The notes beneath the pieces are model-generated. The model saw only the letters and a list, made by a program, of their open reading frames with translations. It did no database searches and had not been told where the DNA came from. A program made the position numbers and the translations under genes. This document shows positions 37,490-46,080 of a DNA stretch of 64,000 nt, piece by piece (the first letter of the stretch is position 1; every line of letters starts with the position of its first letter). The DNA comes from Halococcus saccharolyticus DSM 5350 (lineage in GTDB: Archaea > Halobacteriota > Halobacteria > Halobacteriales > Halococcaceae): assembly GCF_000336915.1 (NCBI RefSeq), contig NZ_AOMD01000034.1, positions 28,504-92,503 of the forward strand. The letters are read 5' to 3'.

Positions 37490-38512
37490 CTACACGCCGG
37501 GGATGAACCCGAGTATACCGACGGTTTCGAGGACGAGCCAGCCGATGAACACCCCGTAGACGCCGAGCAGGCCGATCCCTTCCCGTTCGGTGAGTGTCAG
37601 TTCGGTCCTGAGAACGGTGAAGAGCACTAGCGTCGCGAGGGTGAGAAACGCCATCATCGGGACGGTGGCGGCGAAGTCGACTGCCGCGGTGCCGGCGACC
37701 AGTACGCCTGCGGGCACCGCGACGAGGAGATCGAACGTGTTGCTGCCGAGGACGTTCGCGAGGCTAGTCACGCCCTCGCCGCGCTTCGCTGCCTTGACAC
37801 TCACGAACGCGTCGGGCAGGCTGGTCCCGGCCGCGACGACGGTCAGTCCCCAGATGGAACTCGGGGTGTCGAACAGGTCGCCGAACCCGATCGCCGCCTG
37901 GACCAGCCCCTCCACCGCGATCAGGATGACGGCGAGGCTCACCGCGAGCGCCGCCCACTCCCGCACGACGTTGATCCCGTCGGTGGTCGCCGTCGATTCG
38001 TATTCGACGACGTCCTGATACTGGATAAACATGTAGAGTGCGTAGAGGGCGAGCGGGGCGAGCGCGAGCGGCCGCGTGACGGTGCCGACGAGCGAGCCGG
38101 GCGCGGTCGGGTTGTAGATGACCGCGAGCGCGAACGTGATGAGGAGCCCCGCGACCGCGAGCATGTAGAACTGGGCCTCTTTGTACACCAGCGTGCGATC
38201 CGCTTCGAGATCACCCTGGCTGAAATAGCCGCTGAGCGCCGGGATCACGAGGATGTTGAACACTGCGGAGCCGACGATCGCGCTCACGCCGAGATCAAAT
38301 TCGCCGTGGAGCAGCGTCGAGAGGACGGCCGCCGAAAGCTCCGGAAAGCTCGACCCGACCGCCGCGACGACGGCTCCCTGGACGACCGCCGGCAGCCCGT
38401 AGTACGTCGACAGTCGGTCGCTGGTGCGCTCCAGTAGACTGCTTCCCTTCCACACGCCGGCAGTAGCCACGACGGCGATCACCGCGTACAGGGCGACCTG
38501 AGTCGCGCTCAT
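37490..38512 (-). CDS. Sodium/calcium antiporter-type transporter
   Basis: 340 residues with about ten helices in two inverted halves. Both alpha repeats are visible: AVGSSFPELSAAV (about 52-64) with GSAVFN, and VAAGTSLPDAFVSVKAAK (about 226-243) with GSNTFD. The acidic residues in these repeats (Glu and Asp) bind the cation. Family: CaCA. Direction and ion are inferred from homologues. It is 68 bp upstream of carS on the same strand. Confidence 0.88.
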   Translation of the reverse strand: MSATQVALYAVIAVVATAGVWKGSSLLERTSDRLSTYYGLPAVVQGAVVAAVGSSFPELSAAVLSTLLHGEFDLGVSAIVGSAVFNILVIPALSGYFSQGDLEADRTLVYKEAQFYMLAVAGLLITFALAVIYNPTAPGSLVGTVTRPLALAPLALYALYMFIQYQDVVEYESTATTDGINVVREWAALAVSLAVILIAVEGLVQAAIGFGDLFDTPSSIWGLTVVAAGTSLPDAFVSVKAAKRGEGVTSLANVLGSNTFDLLVAVPAGVLVAGTAAVDFAATVPMMAFLTLATLVLFTVLRTELTLTEREGIGLLGVYGVFIGWLVLETVGILGFIPGV

Positions 38513-38573
38513 CGTCCGACGCTACCGACGGCCGATCCCATAACACTCCTGTTATCGCTCGACGACTGCCGAC

Positions 38574-40010
38574 TCAGCCGAGCTGGTCGGCCACGATCGC
38601 GTCCGCACGCTCGACGAACGCTTCCTTCTCCTCGGTCGGAATCGTCGCCCCGGCGGCGACGTCGTGGCCGCCGCCGTCACCGTCGAGTGCGCGTGCGGCT
38701 TCGCCCATCACCGCCGAGAGGTCGAGGCCCTCCCGCACCAATCGGTGACTCCCACGGGCCGAAACCTTGCTCTCGACATCGTTCTTCGCGGCGAACGCGA
38801 CGATCGGCTTGTCCGAACGCGTCGCGTCGGCTCCGAGCGCCATCCCCGCGACGATCCCCACGATGGTCTCGCGGATCTCGTCGCCGGCGTCGAACCACTG
38901 GAGGTAGTCCTCGCTGGTTACGCCCGTCTGCTTCACCCAGTCGAGGCCGGTCGCGAGGTTCCGGCGGTGGTTCGAGAGCAGGCGGCGCGCCCGTGCGAGC
39001 GCCTCGTCGCGATCGCCCAGACAAACCGCGAGACCGACGTCGGCGCGGTCGTAGCGGGCGGTGGCGTTGAGTAGTGTCGAGAACTCGCTGGCGTCTCGGA
39101 GTTCCGTGCCCGCCGGCTCGTCGGACAGTGTGTACGTCGTCCCCACCAGCTCGTCGATCCGTCCGGCGGGGACGCCACGCTCGACCGCGCGTTGGACGAG
39201 CCCGCTCGCCACCGCCTGGCGCTCGTCGGCGGTGAGATCGACCCACCGTCGCCAGCCGCCCTCGTCTTCGAGATCGAGGCCGAGTCCGGTAAGGAACTCA
39301 CGTGCCCCGCGCTCGCTTCCCGAGATTCCCGGAATCCGAACATCGGTCGCGTATTCGAGGAGTTTCGGGAGCGGCCGGGTTTGCTTGCCGTAGAGCGCCA
39401 GATCGGTGGCTTCGTTCACGACGTCCGCCGCACAGCCTTCGGCGACGATTTCGGTGTTCGCGCCCGTGAGTTCCCCGTCGCTCGCCTGCATGTCGCCGAC
39501 CGCGCCGACGACCGCGAGACCGGCGAGATCGCGGTTTTCCGTCGTTTTCCCTCCGCTCGTGTCACCGTCACACTCTGCCAGCGCCCGGGCGAGAACGTAC
39601 GTCGTCCCCGCTCCCGAGAGTTCCGACGATCCATCGAGACCAACGAGCAGCGGATTCAGGTGGAATTCCGTGTCGGCATCCGCGGGCTGGTGGTGGTCCG
39701 CAATCACCGGCGTGAATGCGCCTGCGGCCTCGTGTTCGGCGATGTGATCGAGCTGGCCGCTACCGAAGTCGGTAAACAGCACAGTTTCGAACTCGGTGGC
39801 CGCGATCTCGGCGATCGCGTCGGCGTCGAGCTGTTTCTCGAAGACGACCTCGAAGGGAATCTCCGCCCGCTCGAGCGCCCGTGCGGCGACTGCGGCGCTG
39901 GTCAGCCCGTCGGCGTCGATGTGCGAGGCCACGAGCACTTCGTCGGCCCCCACGAGTGCGTCGGCGCACGCGCGGGCGTCGTCGGCGAGCTCGGGGACCG
40001 GTGAGGCCAT
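38574..40010 (-). CDS. DHH-family phosphoesterase (archaeal RecJ-like)
   Basis: 478 residues; start is ATG 40010 (MASPVPELADDAR), since the long open frame upstream is hemD antisense-like sequence. The N-terminal DHH domain has SHIDADGLTSAAV (about 28-40), FTDFGSG and VIADHHQPAD (near 108). The DHHA1 substrate domain is near the C terminus, with GSHRLVREGLDLS and GGGHDVAAGATI. Archaeal members act as single-strand nucleases near the replisome (GINS-associated, GAN/RecJ). Haloarchaea have several paralogues, so the exact role is not fixed. Confidence 0.85.
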   Translation of the reverse strand: MASPVPELADDARACADALVGADEVLVASHIDADGLTSAAVAARALERAEIPFEVVFEKQLDADAIAEIAATEFETVLFTDFGSGQLDHIAEHEAAGAFTPVIADHHQPADADTEFHLNPLLVGLDGSSELSGAGTTYVLARALAECDGDTSGGKTTENRDLAGLAVVGAVGDMQASDGELTGANTEIVAEGCAADVVNEATDLALYGKQTRPLPKLLEYATDVRIPGISGSERGAREFLTGLGLDLEDEGGWRRWVDLTADERQAVASGLVQRAVERGVPAGRIDELVGTTYTLSDEPAGTELRDASEFSTLLNATARYDRADVGLAVCLGDRDEALARARRLLSNHRRNLATGLDWVKQTGVTSEDYLQWFDAGDEIRETIVGIVAGMALGADATRSDKPIVAFAAKNDVESKVSARGSHRLVREGLDLSAVMGEAARALDGDGGGHDVAAGATIPTEEKEAFVERADAIVADQLG

Positions 40011-40036
40011 CGTCCTCGGTTGGCGCGCGATCCGGT

Positions 40037-40780
40037 TTAAGTCTCCGGACCGTTGGCGGCCGTCCCGTCCAAGAGATCGACCCCGGCCCGTGCGAGTGCG
40101 TCGAACGTCGCTTCCGTTGGCACGATGTCGACGCCGATCCCTGCGGCCGCCGCAGTTGCCCGAGTCGGCTCGCCGATCGCCCCGACGACCCCGTCTTCGA
40201 GACCGGCGACCGCCGCCTCGCGGAGTCCGCGATCGGCGGCCGCTTCGAGGAAGTGTTCGATCGTGAGCGAGGAGGTGAACAGCGCGGCCGCGAGATCGCC
40301 ATCGGCGGCGAGTTCGGCCGAGTGGCCCGCTTGCTGTGGACGAACGAGCTCGTACAGAATCGTCTCGTGGACGTATGCGCCGTTCTCGGCGAGCCCGTCG
40401 GTGAGCACCGCCGACCCGTGATCGCTCCTCGCGACTTCGACGCGCATACCGGGGACCTCGTCGGCGAGATGGGCCACGAGACCCGTCGAGGAGAACTCTT
40501 CGGGGACGTGATCGACCCGATAGCCAGCCATTCGGAGCGCGTCGGCGGTTGCGGTGCCGATGGCACACACCTTCCCCTCCGGCTCCCACCCCGCGTCGGC
40601 GACGATCTCGACGCCGGTTTTGCTCGTCAGGATCGTGTACTCGGCGTCCGTCCGTGGCGTGGTTCCCGTGGATTCGACCGCGAGCATCGGGTCCGCCACC
40701 GGCTCGACACCGAGCGATGCGAGCAGCTCGCTCGCCCGTTCGATGCGCTCGTCGGCCGGCCGGAACACCGCGACCTTCAT
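40037..40780 (-). CDS. hemD: Uroporphyrinogen-III synthase
   Basis: 247 residues. Cyclises hydroxymethylbilane with inversion of ring D. Sequence conservation is low in this family. The two Rossmann-like lobes, TSKTGVEIVADAGW (about 53) and LFTSSLTIEHFLEAA (about 165), and the operon place it. The start overlaps the cobA stop by 4 bp (ATGA). Third gene of hemC-cobA-hemD. Confidence 0.88.
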   Translation of the reverse strand: MKVAVFRPADERIERASELLASLGVEPVADPMLAVESTGTTPRTDAEYTILTSKTGVEIVADAGWEPEGKVCAIGTATADALRMAGYRVDHVPEEFSSTGLVAHLADEVPGMRVEVARSDHGSAVLTDGLAENGAYVHETILYELVRPQQAGHSAELAADGDLAAALFTSSLTIEHFLEAAADRGLREAAVAGLEDGVVGAIGEPTRATAAAAGIGVDIVPTEATFDALARAGVDLLDGTAANGPET

Positions 40781-41544
40781 TTTCGAAGGAACTCCCGTAC
40801 CCGATCGCGCTCACTGGCTACGTCGCCGATGACGGTGACAGCGGGCGGTTCGATACCCTCGCGGTCGGCGACTCCGGTGATCGTTTCGAGCGTGCCGGTC
40901 ACGACCCGTTCGTCGGGCCGGCTCGCGCGCTCGACCAGCGCGACCGGTGTTTCGCTACCCATGCCGGCTTCGCGGAGCGCGGCGGTGTACTCTGGCAGTT
41001 TGCCGACACCCATCAGCACCACGATCGTGCCGTGGGTGGCGGCGAGCGCGTTCCAGTCGACTGCCGACTCTTCTTTCGTGGGGTCCTCGTGGCCGGTCAC
41101 GAACGATACAGTGGAAGCGTGTTCGCGATGAGTCGCGGGGATGCCCGCGAGTGCGGGGCCGGCGAGTGCCGAGGTCACGCCGGGGACGACTCGAAAATCG
41201 ACGCCGTGCTCGGCGAGATAGGCTGCCTCCTCGCCGCCGCGGCCGAACACGAACGGGTCGCCCCCCTTCAGCCGGACGACCGTCTTCCCCTCACGCGCGA
41301 GTTCGACCAGCCGCTCGTTGGTGTACTCCTGGCTGGTGCGTTCGCCGCCCGCACGTTTGCCGACGTCCTCGCGCTTGTCTTCGGGGATCGTCTCGATGAT
41401 CGCCGGCCCAGGAAGCTTGTCGTGGAGCACGACGTCGGCCTCGTCGATGAGTCGGCGGGCTTTCACGGTAAGGAGTTCGGGATCGCCCGGGCCGCTCCCC
41501 ACGAGGGAGACGATCCCGGTTGCCTCAGTCTCGTTCTCGGTCAT
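40777..41544 (-). CDS. cobA: Uroporphyrinogen-III C-methyltransferase
   Basis: 255 residues. Adds two methyl groups from SAM to uroporphyrinogen III, giving precorrin-2 for siroheme, B12 and archaeal heme. GIVSLVGSGPGDPELLTVKA (about 11-30) is the SAM-binding start. VRLKGGDPFVFGRGGEE (about 91-107) and VPGVTSALAGPALAGIP follow. It sits between hemC and hemD with 4-bp overlaps at both ends. Confidence 0.94.
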   Translation of the reverse strand: MTENETEATGIVSLVGSGPGDPELLTVKARRLIDEADVVLHDKLPGPAIIETIPEDKREDVGKRAGGERTSQEYTNERLVELAREGKTVVRLKGGDPFVFGRGGEEAAYLAEHGVDFRVVPGVTSALAGPALAGIPATHREHASTVSFVTGHEDPTKEESAVDWNALAATHGTIVVLMGVGKLPEYTAALREAGMGSETPVALVERASRPDERVVTGTLETITGVADREGIEPPAVTVIGDVASERDRVREFLRK

Positions 41545-42695
41545 TCCGCGCGTTTCGCCTCCTCTTCCTCGTCCCGTTTGGCCTGTTCGATCAGGTCGGC
41601 CGCGCCCCGATCGGCGAGGTCACCGGCGAAGTCGCGGGCCGCCGTCGGATGGCGCTCGATCGGGAGGTCCCGCGTGGCGGCCACCTCCTCGCTGCCGTCC
41701 TGACTCAGTACCCGAACGACGACTCGGACGTACTCTCCTTGGATGACTGCGTGTACGCCCATCGGTGCGACGCAGCCACCGCCGAGCTCCTCCAAAACCA
41801 CCCGTTCGACGGTGGTTTCGACACGCGTTCGGGGGTGATCCAGCACCTCGTTGAGAGTTTCGGCGAGTTCGCCGTCACGGGCCGTGACCGCGAGCGCGCC
41901 CTGGCCGGGTGCCGGGACGAATTCGCCGGTCGGCAGCTCGCGGGTGTCCACGCGGCGCGCGAGGCCGGCGCGTTCGAGTCCCGCCGCCGCGAGCACGATG
42001 GCGTCGAGTTGGGTCTCGACGTCGCGTTCGAGCGATCGGCGCTCGATCTCGTTCAGATCGTCAAACCACTCCTGGGGTGTGCGGTCGTACTCTGGCAGGT
42101 CGTCCTCGTTCCCGTCGTTCGTGTTCTCTCCGTCTCCCTCCCCGCTCTCACTCCCCTCCTCGTCCGCATTTGCGGCCTCCATCCGCCGTTCGTGTTCGTG
42201 CTGGCGGTGCGGCGCGAGCAGCTTCTCGATCCGCGTATCGACGTTCCCTCGGAGCGGCTGAACGTCGAGATCGGGCCGCGTTGCGAGCAGTTCGGCCTTC
42301 CGTCGGAGGCTCGACGTGCCGACGACGCTCCCTTCGGGAAGATCGTCGAGCGTCGCTCCGTCGGGCGTGACGAGGAGGTCACCAGGCGTGGCGCGTTCGG
42401 GGACGCCCGCGATCACGAGATCGTCGGGGCTCTCGGTGGGAACGTCCTTCATCGAGTGTACCGCGGCGTCACAGTCGCCGTCGAGGACTTGCTGGTCGAG
42501 CGCACGGACGAACGCACCGGTCTTGCCGAGGCGGTGGATGAGTTCGTCGCGGAGCTGGTCGCCCGTGGTTTCGACCTCGACCAGCTCGACCGTGTGGCGG
42601 CGGGCTTCGAGGCGTTCTTTCACCGTCGCCGCCTGGCGGATGGCGAGGTCGGAGCCCCGCGTCGCCAGCCGGATGGTCCCGTCGCGCGCGTTCAT
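41541..42695 (-). CDS. hemC: Hydroxymethylbilane synthase
   Basis: 384 residues from the ATG at 42695 (MNARDGTIRLATRGSDLAIR). Joins four porphobilinogens. RLATRGSDLAIRQA opens domain 1. GVPERATPGDLLV and SVVGTSSLRRKAELL follow. The cofactor-binding cysteine is in ELGGGCVAPMG near 307. A 35-40 residue acidic Glu/Gly/Asp/Asn insertion (about 155-195) lengthens it from the usual 300-320. First gene of a coupled three-gene tetrapyrrole operon. Confidence 0.94.
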   Translation of the reverse strand: MNARDGTIRLATRGSDLAIRQAATVKERLEARRHTVELVEVETTGDQLRDELIHRLGKTGAFVRALDQQVLDGDCDAAVHSMKDVPTESPDDLVIAGVPERATPGDLLVTPDGATLDDLPEGSVVGTSSLRRKAELLATRPDLDVQPLRGNVDTRIEKLLAPHRQHEHERRMEAANADEEGSESGEGDGENTNDGNEDDLPEYDRTPQEWFDDLNEIERRSLERDVETQLDAIVLAAAGLERAGLARRVDTRELPTGEFVPAPGQGALAVTARDGELAETLNEVLDHPRTRVETTVERVVLEELGGGCVAPMGVHAVIQGEYVRVVVRVLSQDGSEEVAATRDLPIERHPTAARDFAGDLADRGAADLIEQAKRDEEEEAKRAE

Positions 42696-42859
42696 ACCTG
42701 CCTTCGGACACCGAGCTTCAAACCACCTTCGAGAGACGTACGCGACCGTTGTTCTGTCAGTCCGTGGGTGAGCGGGCCGAGCAAACGGTGGATATCCGGG
42801 TTCGGCTGACGGCGAGCCACGGGCTTTCGAGGTAGGTGGCGTGGTAGAAAATAACTCGA

Positions 42860-43060
42860 TTACGCGTTGTTCATCCGCAGCGCCGTCTCCTCGCCGCAGA
42901 TCATGCATTCGCTGATCCGGTAGGGTTCGCGCGAGAACTCCGCGTTCTCGGCTTTCCCGCTCTCGGTGCGAAGCTCGATCGAGACGCTATGGCTGGTGTC
43001 GCGGTCGCAGACATCGCAAGATTCGCTGACGCCGTCTGCAGCATCGGTGCGGGTTGACAT
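42860..43060 (-). CDS. DUF7835 small zinc beta-ribbon protein
   Basis: 66 residues with four cysteines in two pairs (CDVCDR near 15 and CMICGE near 53), consistent with a zinc ribbon. The middle (SHSVSIELRTESGK) forms the beta strands. It resembles haloarchaeal DUF7835-type proteins; function unknown. It lies 165 bp upstream of hemC on the same strand. Confidence 0.75.
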   Translation of the reverse strand: MSTRTDAADGVSESCDVCDRDTSHSVSIELRTESGKAENAEFSREPYRISECMICGEETALRMNNA

Positions 43061-43227
43061 CGACAGGTGCTCGGGGTGTTGCCACCATAAACCTCCAATT
43101 CCGTTGGCCTCAGTTCCGACGGTTCAACTGCCGATAGCGACAATTGCCGGCGAAACAGGCTCGGAACACGGAATTTGCCGCCCACTGTTCAACCGTTCAT
43201 CCTGGCCGAAACAGTCGAAAACGGCCG

Positions 43228-43241
43228 AAAAGTTTATATAT
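43228..43241 (+). promoter_or_regulatory. Promoter of HIT gene
   Basis: CCGAAAAGTTTATATATGG: BRE (CGAAAAG) and a near-consensus archaeal TATA (TTTATATA, 43234-43241). A start site would fall near 43265, leaving a leader of about 40 nt before the ATG at 43304. It is the strongest TATA box in the window. Confidence 0.75.
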
Positions 43242-43303
43242 GGCTGTCGTTGGCACTCGATACATCCGGAAAGTCTCTAACCGCGCCACCGCTCAGTCTC
43301 CAC

Positions 43304-43834
43304 ATGGAGCAGGTGTTCGCCCCGTGGCGCATCGAGTGGGTCGAGCGCGACGGCGACTCTGGAGGGTGTCCGTTCTGCGAGCTTCCCGACCGCGACGCGG
43401 ACCGTGAATCACGGATCGTGGCTCGGAGCGAGCATGCCTTTTGCCTCCTGAACAACGCCCCGTACAACCCGGGCCACGCGATGGTGATCCCCTATCGCCA
43501 CACCGGCTCGTACCCCGATCTCGACGACGAGGCACTCCTCGATCACTCGCGGCTCGTCCAGCGCACGCTCGCCGCGATCGACGACGGACTCGATCCCGAT
43601 GGAGCGAACACCGGGATGAACCTCGGTGATTCGGCTGGCGGCTCGATCGACGATCACCTCCACACTCACGTGGTCCCTCGCTGGCAGGGGGACACCAACT
43701 TCATGCCGGTGGTGAGCGACACGAAGGTGATCGTGGAAGCGATCGACGACACCTACGACCACCTCCACGACGCGTTCGCCGCACAGGACGGGGTCCGTGA
43801 TCCCGGTCCCGACGAGGCGATCGTCATCGAGTGA
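43304..43834 (+). CDS. HIT-family nucleotide hydrolase/transferase
   Basis: 176 residues from the ATG at 43304 (MEQVFAPWRIEWVERDG); upstream codons are promoter. The histidine triad is HLHTHVVPRW (His118, 120, 122), with GMNLGDSAGGSIDDH before it. CPFC (22-25) probably binds zinc with downstream ligands, as in the Ap4A phosphorylase/HIT group. It could hydrolyse dinucleoside polyphosphates or AMP conjugates. Its stop overlaps an upstream GTG of the CDF transporter frame. Confidence 0.92.
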   Translation: MEQVFAPWRIEWVERDGDSGGCPFCELPDRDADRESRIVARSEHAFCLLNNAPYNPGHAMVIPYRHTGSYPDLDDEALLDHSRLVQRTLAAIDDGLDPDGANTGMNLGDSAGGSIDDHLHTHVVPRWQGDTNFMPVVSDTKVIVEAIDDTYDHLHDAFAAQDGVRDPGPDEAIVIE

Positions 43835-43869
43835 GCACGTCCCGCCGGCTTCGGCGTGTCGAAGCGTCT

Positions 43870-44859
43870 ATGCCATCCGCTCGCCAACCGTCGACGATGA
43901 GTCGTGCGGCCGCGGTCCGGCGTGTCGGGCTGCTCGTGCTCGCCGCGAACGTCGTGCTCGTCGGGACCAAGGGGGCCGCGTGGATCGCCACCGGGAGCCT
44001 CGCGGTCGGCTCGGAGGCTGCAAACTCCCTCGTGGATGCGGGCTACGCCGCGGTCGTACTCGGCGGACTCTACCTCACGACCCAACCCCCGGACAGCGAA
44101 CACCCCCACGGTCACGAACGGATCGAGCCGTTCGTCGCGCTCGCGATCGCGCTCGCGGTCTTTCTCACCGGCGGCACAGTTCTGTGGCGGTCGCTCACCG
44201 CGATCGCCGCAGGTGACGTATCCGCCACCGGCAGCCCGATCGCGGTCGCGGTGCTCGGGGGTGCGGCGATCGGCAAGTTCGGACTGTACCGCTACTGTCT
44301 CGCTGCCGGCCGGACCCACGACTCGCCCGCGCTGACCGCGACCGCGCTCGACAACCGCAACGATGTGCTGACCGCAGGCGCGGCGCTCTGCGGCGTGGTC
44401 GGTGCACGGCTCGGCTACCCGCTGCTCGACCCGCTCGCGGCCGCGCTCGTTTCGGTGGGGATTCTCTACACCGGAATTGAGGTGGTTCGGGACAACCTGC
44501 CGTATCTCGTCGGCGGCGCACCCTCCGAGGAATTTCAGACCCGTATCCTCAGGCGCGCGCTTGCCCATCCCGATGTCGAGGGTGCACACGACGTGATCGC
44601 TCACTACGTCGGCCCCGAGATCGACGTCAGTCTCCACATCGAGGTCGAGGGCGATCGCACGCTCAGGGAGGCCCACGCGATCGAGAGCGCGGTCGTCGAG
44701 TCGATCCGCGCGCTCGATCGGGTCGACGACGTATTCGTCCACATCGACCCGAAGGAACTCGGCGAGTGGAAGGCGGACCCGGACACCGACCGCCTGGTTC
44801 GCCAGAGCGAGGAACACCCCGATGACGGCGAGCCCAGGCCGAACAGGAGCCGCCAATGA
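43870..44859 (+). CDS. Cation diffusion facilitator transporter
   Basis: 329 residues if the ATG at 43870 is used. Alternatives are a GTG at 43831 that overlaps the HIT stop (GTGA), and an ATG at 43897. Six membrane helices are present, with metal-site residues in SEAANSLVDAGYA (helix 2), HPHGHERIEP (loop) and TATALDNRNDVLTAG (helix 5). The cytoplasmic ferredoxin-like domain (about 210-300) ends HIDPKELGEW. Predicted to export Zn, Mn or Fe; the helix 5 ALDNRNDV pattern differs from the usual ...HLxxD, so metal choice is open. Confidence 0.88.
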   Translation: MPSARQPSTMSRAAAVRRVGLLVLAANVVLVGTKGAAWIATGSLAVGSEAANSLVDAGYAAVVLGGLYLTTQPPDSEHPHGHERIEPFVALAIALAVFLTGGTVLWRSLTAIAAGDVSATGSPIAVAVLGGAAIGKFGLYRYCLAAGRTHDSPALTATALDNRNDVLTAGAALCGVVGARLGYPLLDPLAAALVSVGILYTGIEVVRDNLPYLVGGAPSEEFQTRILRRALAHPDVEGAHDVIAHYVGPEIDVSLHIEVEGDRTLREAHAIESAVVESIRALDRVDDVFVHIDPKELGEWKADPDTDRLVRQSEEHPDDGEPRPNRSRQ

Positions 44860-44862
44860 CGA

Positions 44863-45831
44863 TTACTCCGGGAAGATGCTCTCGGGGAGGTACGCCGAGA
44901 CCGTCCAGTTGGGGGCGTCGACGACCTCGCTGATCTTGAGGTCGACTGCGGCCGAACACAGGATGTACGCCTCCGCCCGGGTCAGCCCACGCTCGTTGTG
45001 GAGATGGTCGATCATGTGCCGTACTGCCTTCTTCGTCGCCGTCATCAGGTCGTCGCTGATGCCCGTGGTTCCGTACATCGGCTCGTCGACGCCGGTGGGG
45101 GTGAACGGTCCCTCGGTCCGGAACTGGGGCTGTTCGATCTCCATGTCCGATCGCACGTCGAACCGCGCGGTCACGAACATCGGCGCTTCGATCCCCGTCA
45201 CGCAGACCTCGCCGTCGCCCTGGGCGGCGTGACAGTCGCCGGTCGAGAACAGGCCGCCCTCGACTTCCACGGGCAGGTACAGCGTCGAGCCTTCGGTGAG
45301 GTGTTTGACGTCCATGTTCCCGCCGACGTCGCGCGGCGGCAGCGTGTCGTGTGTACCGTCCTCGCCCGGAGCGACCCCGATAGTCCCCGGGAACGGGTCG
45401 AGGGGGATTTCGATCCCGTTCACGAACTGGCCGACGTCGCCCTCCAGGTCCCAGATGTGGAGGCCCGGCTCCTCGAAATCGTCGGGCAGCAGCCCGAGCC
45501 CCATTTCGCTGGGGAAGAACACGTTGTACCCCCAACCCTTGTGCTGGCAGTCGAGGAGTTCGACTTCGAGGACGTCGCCCGGTTCCGCACCCTCGACCGC
45601 GACCGGTCCCGTGAGTGGGTGGACGGGATCGAAGCTCACGTCCGGGACATCCTCGACGGTGGTCTCGACGTCGATCTGACCGTCGACCGCGTCCCGGCAT
45701 TCGAACCGGACGACGTCGCCCGGTTCGACGGTCAGCGCGGGATCGAGACTGTTGTCCCACGCGCTGTGGATGTTCTCGTCGCGATCGCTCAGTCGATGAT
45801 CGATGGTGTACTCGCGTTCGGTGTGTGCCAT
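44863..45831 (-). CDS. Acetamidase/formamidase family protein
   Basis: 322 residues. Zinc-type amidohydrolase related to FmdA, releasing ammonia from formamide or acetamide. Recognised by GDVVRFECRDAVDGQ (about 38), VNGIEIPLDPFPGTIGVAPG, the metal/substrate stretch GDCHAAQGDGEVCVTG (about 207-222) and the C-terminal EAYILCSAAVDLKISEVVD. It is slightly short of bacterial FmdA (about 400). It is monocistronic with its own TATA box. Substrate is inferred from the family. Confidence 0.88.
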   Translation of the reverse strand: MAHTEREYTIDHRLSDRDENIHSAWDNSLDPALTVEPGDVVRFECRDAVDGQIDVETTVEDVPDVSFDPVHPLTGPVAVEGAEPGDVLEVELLDCQHKGWGYNVFFPSEMGLGLLPDDFEEPGLHIWDLEGDVGQFVNGIEIPLDPFPGTIGVAPGEDGTHDTLPPRDVGGNMDVKHLTEGSTLYLPVEVEGGLFSTGDCHAAQGDGEVCVTGIEAPMFVTARFDVRSDMEIEQPQFRTEGPFTPTGVDEPMYGTTGISDDLMTATKKAVRHMIDHLHNERGLTRAEAYILCSAAVDLKISEVVDAPNWTVSAYLPESIFPE

Positions 45832-45857
45832 GCGTTCGCGCTCGACGTGTCGTCACC

Positions 45858-45866
45858 ACATAAAGC
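45858..45866 (-). promoter_or_regulatory. Promoter of acetamidase gene
   Basis: GGCTTTATGTGG on the minus strand; TTTATG is centred 30 bp before the ATG at 45831. Repeat family B copy 3 starts 12 bp further upstream. Confidence 0.55.
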
Positions 45867-45878
45867 CGCAGGACGGGT

Positions 45879-45968
45879 GGCGCGCGGGAGCACGCCGAAG
45901 GCGTGCGACTCGCGCGAGGGATGAGCGAGGAACGAAGTGACGAGCGAATCGGCTGGGGAAGGTGTGGC
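45879..45968 (+). repeat. Intergenic repeat family B, copy 3
   Basis: GGCGCGCGGGAGCACGCC, then GCGACTCGCGCGAGGGATGA, GCGAGGAACGAAGTGACGAG, then ATCGGCTGGGGAAGGTGTGG. It is the most compact copy and is used here to define the family. It lies between the acetamidase start and the methylthiotransferase end. Confidence 0.75.
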
Positions 45969-46080
45969 TTGCGGTCTCTCATTTGCAACGGGATTCGTTG
46001 CTGCGTTCTCTGCTACCGTCGAACCTGTGAGAAGCTACTGATGTCTGATATTCAACTGAACGCTTCGAGCCCAATCGACA

